13,027 nucleotides of DNA from Thermoplasmata archaeon (GTDB lineage Archaea > Thermoplasmatota > Thermoplasmata > Lutacidiplasmatales > UBA184): the NCBI GenBank assembly GCA_030037875.1, contig JASHPV010000068.1, positions 1 through 13,027 of the forward strand, read 5' to 3'. A model generated the notes under the pieces. It searched no databases, was not told the origin of the DNA, and was given only the letters and a program-made list of their open reading frames with translations. This document shows, piece after piece, positions 6,672-12,606 of this stretch (the first letter of the stretch is position 1; each line of letters begins with the position of its first letter). A program made the translations under genes and the position numbers.

Positions 6672-7352
6672 TCATGCGTGGACAACGGGCGCCTCGGGAG
6701 GAGCCCCGCCTAGGAGGCGTGTGACCTCCTCGTCCTCCACCGGCTCGAAATGATGGTAGAACTGCCCGACAGAGTAGAAGAACGCGGTCGTGAACAGCAC
6801 GACCAGGTCGTCCACCTCGGCCTTGAGCCGGTGATAGGTCTCTTCCGGGGCCACCCCCAGGGCGAGAACCAGCCAGCGAGGATGCTGCGTTCGCACGGCC
6901 TGGATCGCCGCGAGCATCGTCCCCCCGGTAGCGACCCCGTCGTCCACGACAATGACCGTCCGCCCGGTGAGCTCTAGCCGGGGCCGAGAACCCCGAAATG
7001 CTCGCAGTCGATTCTCGACTTCCTTCAGTTCCGTGTTCACATACGGCTTCAGCTCGGACAGAGAGTATCCGACCTCCCGGATTCGCTCCTCGTCGAGGAT
7101 CTGGATACCCCCTTCCGCGACCGCTCCGAGGCCGTACTCGGGATTCCTCGGTGCTCCCACCTTACGGACAATCAACACGTCCAGCGGCGCCTTGAGGCGC
7201 TTCGCCACCTCGAAGGCGACCGGCACCCCTCCGCGGGCGACGCCCAGTACCACGGGCCGTTCCGACCGATACTTGAGCAGCTTCTCTCCCAAACGACGAC
7301 CGACTTCCCGCCGGTCTTCGAAGATGCGCGCGGACGGAGGTTGGTCGTACAT
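6672..7352 (-). CDS. phosphoribosyltransferase domain protein
   Basis: A type I phosphoribosyltransferase fold protein of 226 residues. The PRPP loop VIVVDDGVATGGT (about 133-145) is intact, with two acidic residues before it. The N-terminal part GVARGGVPVAFEVAKRL and DVLIVRKVGAPRNPEYGLGAVAEGG is the signature of a widespread uncharacterised group, often annotated as predicted phosphoribosyltransferase and found fused or next to an alpha/beta hydrolase. The base it acts on is not known; the hood region does not match Hpt, Apt, PyrE or Upp well. ATG 7352 is chosen; TTG 7364 is in frame and would add four residues. A TATA-like box at 7385-7391 would give a leader of only about 10 nt, and a 16-bp palindrome lies just upstream of it. 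First gene of a two-gene operon with the hydrolase. Confidence 0.9.
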   Translation of the reverse strand: MYDQPPSARIFEDRREVGRRLGEKLLKYRSERPVVLGVARGGVPVAFEVAKRLKAPLDVLIVRKVGAPRNPEYGLGAVAEGGIQILDEERIREVGYSLSELKPYVNTELKEVENRLRAFRGSRPRLELTGRTVIVVDDGVATGGTMLAAIQAVRTQHPRWLVLALGVAPEETYHRLKAEVDDLVVLFTTAFFYSVGQFYHHFEPVEDEEVTRLLGGAPPEAPVVHA

Positions 7353-7384
7353 GGAGTGACCCAACCAATGCTGGCGAGACGAGT

Positions 7385-7391
7385 CTAAAAG
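7385..7391 (-). promoter_or_regulatory. TATA-like box of the phosphoribosyltransferase-hydrolase operon
   Basis: The minus strand reads cttttag. Its centre is about 36 nt before ATG 7352, so transcription would start near 7362 with a leader of about 10 nt. Confidence 0.4.
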
Positions 7392-7396
7392 TCCCC

Positions 7397-7412
7397 GTCG
7401 AACCGGTTCGAC
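7397..7412. promoter_or_regulatory. 16-bp perfect palindrome, possible operator
   Basis: gtcgaaccggttcgac is identical to its reverse complement. It lies directly upstream of the TATA-like box of the phosphoribosyltransferase operon, where archaeal activators bind or where a repressor could block TBP/TFB. It is not part of any coding region. Confidence 0.5.
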
Positions 7413-7514
7413 TGGTCAGAGAGAGCCGCGCTGCGCCAACGGCGAGCCCGGGGACCGGCCGTCACCGGTGAGCCCCTCTCCCCGCAGCGCCCGGCGGATC
7501 GATGGACCATCCGG

Positions 7515-8465
7515 TCAGGACAGACCCTTCGCATCGGACAGTGCTTTCCTCGCCGAAACTCGCAACGGAACTCGTTGCCTCGAGGTCGGCTGAAGGAGTA
7601 GTAGTGCCACCAGGATCAGGGCCAGAGCGACGGCCTCGATCGGTTCGAACCGCTCACCGAGTACGAGGACGCCCACGAGGAGCGCCACCACCGGGTTGAG
7701 GAAAGTCACCTGGTTGGCGCGGACCGCGCCGAAGCGGTGGATCAGGTCGAAGAAGAGGAAGTAGCCCACCGCCATCGCAAGGATCCCCACGTAGGCCATC
7801 GATCCCAGAACCGGTAGGGTGAGCGGAAGCGCCGGCGACCGGTCGACAAGCAGGAGGACGACGAGGGAAGCCACACCGGCTCCTAGAAATTGGAAGGTGA
7901 GTCCCCACGGGTCTTCGCCTTCAGGCCGCGCCCGGCCTACCAGCGTCGCCCCCGTTCCCTGGCAGACGGCGCCGAGTGCGAAGGCGACCAGCGCCCCGAC
8001 CCCAGCGATCCCGATGACACTCGTCGAGCCCACTCCCAGAAGCACCACTCCCCCCAGCCCCAAGGCGAGCGCCGAGGCCTGACGCCAATTGATCCGAACC
8101 GTGGGTCCGATGAGCCGGATAACGAGGAGGCTGATGATCGGCGCGGTGGCATACACGATGGCCGCGGAACCTCCGGTGGCGAATCGCAGACCCCAGTAAA
8201 GGGGAAGATTGATCCCGCCGATCAAAAGTGCGCCGAGCCCCGCCGACTGTCCAAGGTAGCGAAACGCGGGCCGAGGCGCTGACCTCGCCCCGGCGACAAG
8301 GGCGGTGACGGCCGCCGCGATTAAAAGGTCGAGCGTGACCAAGAGGAACGGGTTCGCTCCGGCATCGACGCCCAGGCGGGCGATGGGAAACGTCGCGCCC
8401 CACACGACTCCGAGTAGGACGAGCTCTGCGATTCCAGAGCTCGAAGGAGTACGCGGACTCGCCAC
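7515..8465 (-). CDS. EamA/DMT-superfamily transporter (10 membrane segments)
   Basis: An integral membrane protein of 316 residues with two tandem EamA domains, each of about five membrane helices, the standard layout of drug/metabolite exporters such as RhaT- or YdcZ-like proteins. The first half begins AELVLLGVVWGATFPIARLG and contains AAIVYATAPIISLLVIRL. The second half contains MAYVGILAMAVGYFLFFDLIHRFGA and ANQVTFLNPVVALLVGVLVLGE, a strong EamA hallmark. A short basic cytoplasmic tail follows. Substrate cannot be read from sequence; family members export amino acids, nucleosides or metabolites. The start is GTG 8465, with GGTGGTGGG upstream and a TATA-like box about 30 nt before it. It is divergent from the cation-efflux gene, with 182 nt between the starts. 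Confidence 0.88.
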   Translation of the reverse strand: MASPRTPSSSGIAELVLLGVVWGATFPIARLGVDAGANPFLLVTLDLLIAAAVTALVAGARSAPRPAFRYLGQSAGLGALLIGGINLPLYWGLRFATGGSAAIVYATAPIISLLVIRLIGPTVRINWRQASALALGLGGVVLLGVGSTSVIGIAGVGALVAFALGAVCQGTGATLVGRARPEGEDPWGLTFQFLGAGVASLVVLLLVDRSPALPLTLPVLGSMAYVGILAMAVGYFLFFDLIHRFGAVRANQVTFLNPVVALLVGVLVLGERFEPIEAVALALILVALLLLQPTSRQRVPLRVSARKALSDAKGLS

Positions 8466-8492
8466 AACCCACCACCGGTCGTCTGGATGTGC

Positions 8493-8499
8493 TCTTATC
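8493..8499 (-). promoter_or_regulatory. TATA-like box of the EamA gene
   Basis: The minus strand reads gataaga, centred about 31 nt before GTG 8465. It fits a leaderless or very short-leader transcript. Confidence 0.35.
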
Positions 8500-8615
8500 G
8501 ACTCTTGACGCCGTTGTCGATTACCCTTGACCTTCCGGCCGCAGCGACGCCCGAAACAGAGGCGCTGGACCGTGCGGGTCCCCCCGGTACCAACGCGGTC
8601 TTCTCCGCGCGGCGT

Positions 8616-8623
8616 ACTTCTAA
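8616..8623 (+). promoter_or_regulatory. TATA-like box of the cation efflux gene
   Basis: acttctaa is the only AT-rich word in this stretch and is centred 28 nt before ATG 8648, so the mRNA is probably leaderless. The match is weak. Confidence 0.3.
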
Positions 8624-8647
8624 GCGCGGTCGGAGCCTGAAGGGGGC

Positions 8648-9553
8648 ATGCCCTTGCTCCCGCACGGGGAGACCGAAACCGAGGGTCGGGTACTCCGGGG
8701 CTTTCGTCTGGGGCTCGAGCTCTCCATCATTATTCTGGCCGTGGAGTCGGTTGGAGCGTACTTTTCGCACAGCCTGGCGCTCACGGCTGACGCGATACAC
8801 GACCTTCCGGACCTCATCGCGTTCGGGGTCTCCTGGGGGGCGGTGCGGGCCACCGAAACCGGGGTCACTCTCGAATCGACGTACGGCCGTCACCGACTGG
8901 AGGTCTTCGCGAGCCTGCTCAATGCGGGCCTGATCCTCGGCACCGGTCTCCTGTTCGGGTACGCGGGCGCTAGCGCCCTGCTCTCCGGAGGGAGGTCGTT
9001 TGCCGGTCCGGTCGATGCCGTCTGGTTGCTCGCCGCAGCCCTTCCGACCCTCGGCCTGCGGGCCGTGAACATCTCCGTTCTCGGTCGCGTCCCCGGCCGC
9101 GTCCGCGACCTGAACCTCCGCAGCGTTCTCGTCCACCTCGCGAGCGACCTCGTCATCACGGGGGCCCTTCTGGTCGCCGGCGTCCTGCTGCTGGTCCGCC
9201 CCGGCTCGGGTTGGATCGACGACACCGCCGCGGTGGTGATCGCCTTCGTCCTCGTTGTCGAGTCGCTTCCGCTCTTTCGAGATTCCTGGGACGTTCTCGG
9301 CGAACGAATCCCCCGGGGCCTTTCGGTGGAGAAGGTCGTCGCCACCGCACTTTCGGTCCCGGGAGTGGCCGAAGTGCACGACGTCCACGTCTGGTCGCTC
9401 TGTCCGACCCTCGTGTGCATGACCGCCCACGTCAGCGTGGGCAACATGTCGGTCCAGGAATGGGGCGCGATCGCGACGACCCTTCGGCGTCGCATGGAAT
9501 CCGAGTTCGGGATCCTCCACGCCACGTTCGAGGTCGAGCCCGCGTCATCCTAG
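8648..9553 (+). CDS. cation diffusion facilitator family transporter (probable zinc or related metal efflux)
   Basis: A metal/proton antiporter of 301 residues in the cytoplasmic membrane. Six hydrophobic segments are followed by a soluble C-terminal ferredoxin-like domain. The metal site is visible: His51 and Asp55 in TADAIHDLPD (second helix) and His163 and Asp167 in HLASD (fifth helix). An HxxxD pair in the second helix is typical of the zinc/cobalt/cadmium branch rather than the manganese or iron branch, which have DxxxD there. The C-terminal domain contains VPGVAEVHDVHVWSLCPTLV, the conserved dimer strand with its histidines. No long histidine-rich loop lies between helices 4 and 5. ATG 8648 fits a leaderless transcript. 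Closest in pattern to CzcD/ZitB proteins. Expression may be metal-controlled, but no regulator gene is in the window. Confidence 0.92.
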   Translation: MPLLPHGETETEGRVLRGFRLGLELSIIILAVESVGAYFSHSLALTADAIHDLPDLIAFGVSWGAVRATETGVTLESTYGRHRLEVFASLLNAGLILGTGLLFGYAGASALLSGGRSFAGPVDAVWLLAAALPTLGLRAVNISVLGRVPGRVRDLNLRSVLVHLASDLVITGALLVAGVLLLVRPGSGWIDDTAAVVIAFVLVVESLPLFRDSWDVLGERIPRGLSVEKVVATALSVPGVAEVHDVHVWSLCPTLVCMTAHVSVGNMSVQEWGAIATTLRRRMESEFGILHATFEVEPASS

Positions 9554-9619
9554 ACCCGTCTCCCTCCCGACCCGGGGCGACCCCAGCCCTCGGTCCGGTT
9601 CGACGGTTCGGTCCGGGTT

Positions 9620-9636
9620 TCCACCGTCCGGGTGGA
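9620..9636 (+). repeat. hairpin upstream of the vapB promoter
   Basis: tccacc (9620-9625) pairs with ggtgga (9631-9636) around gtccg. It lies in the 121-nt gap after the cation efflux gene, 11 bases before the vapB TATA box. It could end the upstream transcript or bind a regulator. There is no T-run. Confidence 0.3.
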
Positions 9637-9646
9637 TACGAGCCGA

Positions 9647-9652
9647 TTAATA
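9647..9652 (+). promoter_or_regulatory. TATA box of vapBC
   Basis: ttaata, in the context gattaatacacc, is centred 25 nt before the vapB ATG, so the transcript should start at or within a few bases of the start codon (leaderless). Confidence 0.55.
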
Positions 9653-9664
9653 CACCATATGAAG

Positions 9665-9676
9665 ATGCATATGCAT
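9665..9676. promoter_or_regulatory. 12-bp palindrome over the vapB start, possible autorepressor operator
   Basis: atgcatatgcat is a perfect palindrome that includes the first two bases of the vapB start codon and the expected transcription start. A second catatg lies 12 bases upstream (9657 and 9669). Antitoxins of this kind often repress their own promoter, so an operator role is likely but inferred. Confidence 0.45.
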
Positions 9677-9881
9677 GCCTTCTCACAATATCGCCGTCCG
9701 GAAGGATGTGTATGGCGCATTGGAACGGGAAAAGAGGCCGGGCGAGAGCTTCACCAAACTCCTGATTCGGCTCCTACAACAGCGGGGGCCCCTCGAGGAA
9801 CTGTCGGGGAGTTGGTCGCTGGCGGCTCGGAAGGCCCAACGCGAATGGAAATCCCTGCGGGGAACGGGATCTCGGCGATGA
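9675..9881 (+). CDS. vapB: VapB-family antitoxin
   Basis: A small protein of 68 residues. The N-terminal part SHNIAVRKDVYGALEREKR, followed by PGESFTKLLIRLL, matches the archaeal VapB antitoxin family (PF02697, often xxxISVRxDVYExLxxxKRPGESFS), which pairs as a dimer, binds DNA and holds the PIN toxin through its C-terminal tail. The tail is basic and rich in arginine, lysine and tryptophan. ATG 9675 is supported by the TATA box 25 nt upstream. The stop overlaps the start of the toxin gene as ATGA, the classic coupling in which antitoxin is made first. GC content around the start is much lower than in the neighbours, but the coding body is not unusual. Confidence 0.85.
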   Translation: MPSHNIAVRKDVYGALEREKRPGESFTKLLIRLLQQRGPLEELSGSWSLAARKAQREWKSLRGTGSRR

Positions 9882-10288
9882 AGGGATTGGATACCCCGGT
9901 GCTTCTGGCGCTACTAGAAGGGGCTCCGAAGGCTCGGGCCCTCGTGCGGGCCCTCTCAGGAGAGGAACTGGCCACTACAGAGGTGAACCTGTTCGAGATC
10001 GAGCTGATCGGGCGACGCGACAAGAGTCCCGGAAAAGAACGGAGGACGCAGGCGCTCGAGCGCCTTCGGAGAAAGCTTACGGTCCTTTCCATCGATGAGG
10101 AGGCGACGCGACGGGCAGCGGCGATCGCCGCTTCCGCCCGTCAGTTGGCACCGGAGGGCACCTGGCTTTGCCTGGGTGCGGCCGAGGCACACGGGTGCTC
10201 CGAGTGGGTCACCACGGCCGCCGGGGCTCCCCCCTCGTCGTCGGCACGCATCAAGGTAACAACTCTTGAACGATACAAGACCAAGTAA
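9878..10288 (+). CDS. vapC: VapC-like PIN domain protein, active site apparently incomplete
   Basis: A 136-residue protein coded directly after the antitoxin through an ATGA overlap. The start MKGLDTPVLLALLEG carries the first PIN acid (Asp5), and ATTEVNLFEIELIG carries the second (Glu40). The C-terminal half, where PIN nucleases have two more aspartates (xDxxIAA and VTxD), reads CLGAAEAHGCSEWVTTAAG: the aspartates are replaced by uncharged residues. The fold pattern around these motifs (small-residue helix, then EWVTT strand) is otherwise kept. Active VapC toxins cut RNA with a metal ion held by these acids, so this copy is either inactive, uses other residues, or belongs to a diverged branch. 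The last 20 residues are polar and not PIN-like. Partner of the upstream antitoxin by position. Confidence 0.75.
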   Translation: MKGLDTPVLLALLEGAPKARALVRALSGEELATTEVNLFEIELIGRRDKSPGKERRTQALERLRRKLTVLSIDEEATRRAAAIAASARQLAPEGTWLCLGAAEAHGCSEWVTTAAGAPPSSSARIKVTTLERYKTK

Positions 10289-10435
10289 AGTAAGATACGT
10301 GACAATAGCTTGTAATCCACCACCTAGTCGGATGGAAAGGGGACTTTTCTGACGGGGAGCGTCGGAAACGGCCCGTACAGCCCTCGATCGGCCCCGGTCC
10401 CTGTTCCAGGCCGTCCCCCGCCCCTTGGACCAAAT

Positions 10436-10483
10436 GTTACCGTTCACTACACGGAGTATCGTAATATGCGTAACTCATGTTAC
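10436..10483. repeat. cluster of GTTAC/GTAAY half-sites
   Basis: atgttac occurs at 10434-10440 and again at 10477-10483. Between them gtaat (10461), gtaac (10470) and gttac (10479) are spaced exactly nine bases apart; the last two form an inverted repeat around tcat. This could be a protein binding site or a hairpin. Function unknown. Confidence 0.4.
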
Positions 10484-10553
10484 TAGACTAGGCGAAAACT
10501 GGATACAGACCTCTCGAGCCGGGCTCCGCCACGGGCGATTCTCTGACGGAGCG

Positions 10554-10575
10554 GCGTATAACGTTTGTTATGCGT
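10554..10575 (+). repeat. 9-bp hairpin with GUUU loop
   Basis: gcgtataac (10554-10562) pairs with gttatgcgt (10567-10575), with two G-T wobbles, around gttt. Just upstream gctccg (10523-10528) pairs with cggagc (10547-10552). The two adjacent stems could belong to a small RNA or a transcript end. No T-run follows. Confidence 0.4.
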
Positions 10576-10637
10576 CATCCCAGAACAAGCCCCGGGGCTG
10601 CGGAAGCTGCCGTCAAGGACTGTCTCGCGGGCCGGTT

Positions 10638-10644
10638 CTATAAC
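10638..10644 (+). promoter_or_regulatory. TATA box of the DUF429 gene
   Basis: ctataac is centred 26 nt before ATG 10667, giving a leaderless transcript and supporting that start. Confidence 0.5.
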
Positions 10645-10666
10645 AATCCCGCTCCCTGGGGTCGGG

Positions 10667-11305
10667 ATGACCCCCCGGACCCACTCCATTTCCGTTGCGG
10701 GACTGGACCTGGCGGGATCTCCGGCTCGGAACACGGGGTTTTGCGTGCTCACCGGCCCTCGAAGCGCCGTCACAACGATCCTCCATTCCGACGAGGAGAT
10801 CGTTGAGGCGGTCTCGACGGCCCGTGCTGACCTCACTCTCATCGACGCCCCTCTTTCCTTGCCGAAGGGACGTACTAGAATCGACGACCGCTCGGGACCC
10901 CATTTCCGAGAGTGCGATCGAGAGCTCCGCCGGCTTGGGATTCGTTTCTTTCCCCTTACGCTAGGTCCTATGAGAATGCTGACGGAACGGGGCATGCGGC
11001 TCACCTCCCAGCTGCGAAGTCGAGGGTTTCGGGTCGAGGAGGGGTATCCGGGCGGCGCCCAGGACCTGCTCGGGATACCCCGAAAACAGGCCGGGACGGA
11101 GCGGCTTCAAAGGGCGCTCCAAAAGGTGGGGCTCGGGGGCGATTTGGCCCGTCGCTCACTTACCCATGACGAGCTCGATGCCGCCACTCTGGCATGGGTT
11201 GCCCGTCGATTTCTCGAGGGGAAGGCGCGGACGATCGGAGATCCGTCGGAGGGGATCATGGTCCTGCCCGTCGGCACTCGGCTGCACGTGGGTCGCACCG
11301 GATAG
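10667..11305 (+). CDS. DUF429 domain protein (RNase H-like fold)
   Basis: A 212-residue protein of the uncharacterised DUF429 family, found in many archaea and bacteria and predicted to have an RNase H-like fold. It begins SVAGLDLAGSPARNTGFCVL, the first strand with the conserved aspartate (about residue 14). Further blocks are TLIDAPLSLPKG (Asp60), PHFRECDRELRRLGIRFFPLTLG, GFRVEEGYPGGA (acidic pair about 124-125) and SLTHDELDAATLAWVARRFLEG (Asp168, Asp171). The acidic residues fit a metal site of a nuclease-like fold, but no activity is established. ATG 10667 is chosen over the longer open frame because a TATA box lies 26 nt upstream and the extension (10565-10666) has no family-like sequence. 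It follows the vapBC pair in the same direction but has its own promoter. Confidence 0.85.
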   Translation: MTPRTHSISVAGLDLAGSPARNTGFCVLTGPRSAVTTILHSDEEIVEAVSTARADLTLIDAPLSLPKGRTRIDDRSGPHFRECDRELRRLGIRFFPLTLGPMRMLTERGMRLTSQLRSRGFRVEEGYPGGAQDLLGIPRKQAGTERLQRALQKVGLGGDLARRSLTHDELDAATLAWVARRFLEGKARTIGDPSEGIMVLPVGTRLHVGRTG

Positions 11306-11573
11306 GACCACATATTCATATGCATATACATGAACGACCGACCGCACTCAATTCCGTGCTCGTTCGATCGGGTCCGATCCCTTGGCTTCGTCGCCCGGGG
11401 TCGACTACCCTAGGGGAGGAGGTCTCCTCTCGCCACGGAGCCGGCCCGCCCCGGCAACCGGCACGTCCGGCTGGGTCGACGGGTGGACGATTGTCCATGA
11501 AACCCGGTCGTCTACGAGAGACTTCCCGGCGAGAACAGACTCTGCCGCCTCTTTGCCCGGGGCGTAACCATCC
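11306..11573. other. intergenic stretch of about 270 nt upstream of the ilvE promoter; no gene seen
   Basis: It begins with an AT-rich patch (11311-11330) that contains the 10-bp palindrome atatgcatat (11318-11327). Further on there is gaggag/ctcctc (11416-11421 with 11424-11429) and ccctaggg (11408-11415). A frame is open from 11320 into ilvE, but it has no recognisable protein sequence and ignores the ilvE promoter, so it is not taken as coding. No tRNA or known ncRNA pattern was seen. Confidence 0.45.
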
Positions 11574-11583
11574 GCTATATAGC
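11574..11583 (+). promoter_or_regulatory. TATA box of ilvE
   Basis: gctatatagc is the best TATA box in the window. Transcription should start about 25 nt downstream, near 11603, leaving a leader of about 47 nt before ATG 11650. Confidence 0.6.
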
Positions 11584-11594
11584 AGGCCACACAT

Positions 11595-11606
11595 CCGAAC
11601 GTTCGG
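11595..11606. promoter_or_regulatory. 12-bp palindrome at the predicted ilvE transcription start
   Basis: ccgaacgttcgg is a perfect palindrome centred 22 nt downstream of the TATA box centre, over the expected start site. A repressor bound here would block initiation. The half-site cgaac/gttcg is also found in the palindrome at 7397-7412. Confidence 0.5.
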
Positions 11607-11649
11607 GAGGCTCGAAACCACCTCAGAAGAGGGCGGAAGGGGAACACCG

Positions 11650-12606
11650 ATGCTCGTTTCCGAGACCGGAAAAGTCTGGATGAATGGAACCCTGGTCGAC
11701 CTGGCGCAGGCGAAGGTCTCGGTCCTTGCCCACACTCTGCACTATGGGGTGGGGGTGTTCGAGGGCATTCGAGGATACCCCACTCCGAAGGGAGGGGTGA
11801 TCTTCCGCTTGCGGGACCACGTGAAGCGGTTGATGATTTCCGCGAAGGTCTACCGGATGCCGATTCCCTACAGCGAGGACGAGATCGTCGACGCAATCGT
11901 TAGCACACAGGCGGCGAACGATGTCTACCCGTCGTACATCCGCCCAGTGGTCTACCGGGACGGACCCGCCCTCGGGGTGAAGAACCTCACGACCAAGGTG
12001 TCGCTGGCCATCGCCGCTGTGCCCGCCAAGAAGTACCTCGGCGAGAAGTCGGACAATGGGATCCGGGCCAAGATCTCCCCGTTCCGGAAGGCCCACTCCG
12101 ACTCCCTCCCATCTCTGGCCAAGGCGAACGGCAACTACCTCGGCGGTTACCTCGCCGGCACTGACGCGTCCCAGGACGGCTACGAGGAGGCGATCCTGCT
12201 CGACTCGAACGGCTTCGTGGCGGAAGGCACCGGTGAAAACATCTTCCTCGTGCGCGGTGGGGTGCTGTACACTCCGAGCTCGGAGGGCGACATCCTCCTT
12301 GGCATTACCCGGGACTCCGTCATCCGCATCGCGCAAGACCTCGGCTTCCGGGTCGTCGAGAAGATGCTCTCGGTCGGGGAGCTGCTCACCGCCGACGAGG
12401 CGTTCTTTGCCGGGACGTACGCCGAAATCGCCCCGATCCGGGAGATCAGTCACTACATCCTCGGAAATGGCAAGCCCGGCCCGATGACTCGCGACATTCA
12501 GGACGTATTCTACAAGACGGTGCACGGCGAAGAGCCGCGGTACGCCGACTGGCTCCATCCCGTCCCGCCGATCGCCAAACCGGTGGCGCGCGCGGCTCGG
12601 CGCTAA
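11650..12606 (+). CDS. ilvE: branched-chain amino acid aminotransferase
   Basis: A PLP-dependent class IV aminotransferase that catalyses the last step in leucine, isoleucine and valine synthesis, with glutamate as amino donor. The 318 residues match the family length (E. coli IlvE 309). It starts GKVWMNGTLVDLAQAKVSVLAHTLHYGVGVFEGIRGY, a strong signature; only the key part LHYGVGVFEGIRGY is needed for the call. The PLP lysine is Lys158 in LAKANGNYLGG; the phosphate-binding and glutamate region is FVAEGTGENIFLV (Glu192); ITRDSVI and AFFAGTYAEIAPIREI follow, all conserved. D-amino acid and 4-amino-4-deoxychorismate enzymes share the fold, but the ANGNYLGG and TYAEIAPI blocks favour IlvE. ATG 11650 is preceded by GGAAGGGG at a good distance. 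The gene has its own promoter with an operator-like palindrome. Its stop overlaps that of the convergent gene. Confidence 0.95.
   Translation: MLVSETGKVWMNGTLVDLAQAKVSVLAHTLHYGVGVFEGIRGYPTPKGGVIFRLRDHVKRLMISAKVYRMPIPYSEDEIVDAIVSTQAANDVYPSYIRPVVYRDGPALGVKNLTTKVSLAIAAVPAKKYLGEKSDNGIRAKISPFRKAHSDSLPSLAKANGNYLGGYLAGTDASQDGYEEAILLDSNGFVAEGTGENIFLVRGGVLYTPSSEGDILLGITRDSVIRIAQDLGFRVVEKMLSVGELLTADEAFFAGTYAEIAPIREISHYILGNGKPGPMTRDIQDVFYKTVHGEEPRYADWLHPVPPIAKPVARAARR

Larger units (their letters stand above)
10289..10637. other. intergenic stretch of about 350 nt with AT-rich, structured DNA; no convincing gene
   Basis: Between the PIN gene and the DUF429 promoter. The first part has a short T-run (cttttct, 10342-10348) that may end the vapBC transcript. 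The middle (10350-10430) is GC-rich with no feature seen. The block 10431-10575 is unusually AT-rich for this genome and has several inverted repeats, listed separately. Open frames here are short and lack family-like sequence or coding-type composition. No tRNA or C/D-box pattern was seen. Confidence 0.5.

Noticed and set aside
8495..9520. 341-codon frame antisense to the cation efflux gene
   Set aside because: Low-complexity, charged product with no domain. The sense strand has a complete transporter with its metal site.
9595..9618. ggttcgac and ggttcgg words resembling a tRNA T-loop
   Set aside because: No acceptor stem, D-arm or anticodon arm can be built around them, and upstream bases belong to the cation efflux gene.
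10425..10643. 72-codon plus-strand frame in the AT-rich gap
   Set aside because: No family resemblance, poor codon pattern, and it runs over hairpins and into the DUF429 TATA box.
10570..10806. 78-codon frame starting just after the 10554-10575 hairpin
   Set aside because: It overlaps the start of DUF429 in another frame and has an Arg/Pro/Gly-rich product typical of shadows.
11320..11649. Open frame joined in frame to ilvE, which would add 110 residues to its N-terminus
   Set aside because: The extension has no family-like sequence, lies upstream of a strong TATA box (11574-11583), and the family start matches ATG 11650. Long stop-free stretches are common at this GC content.
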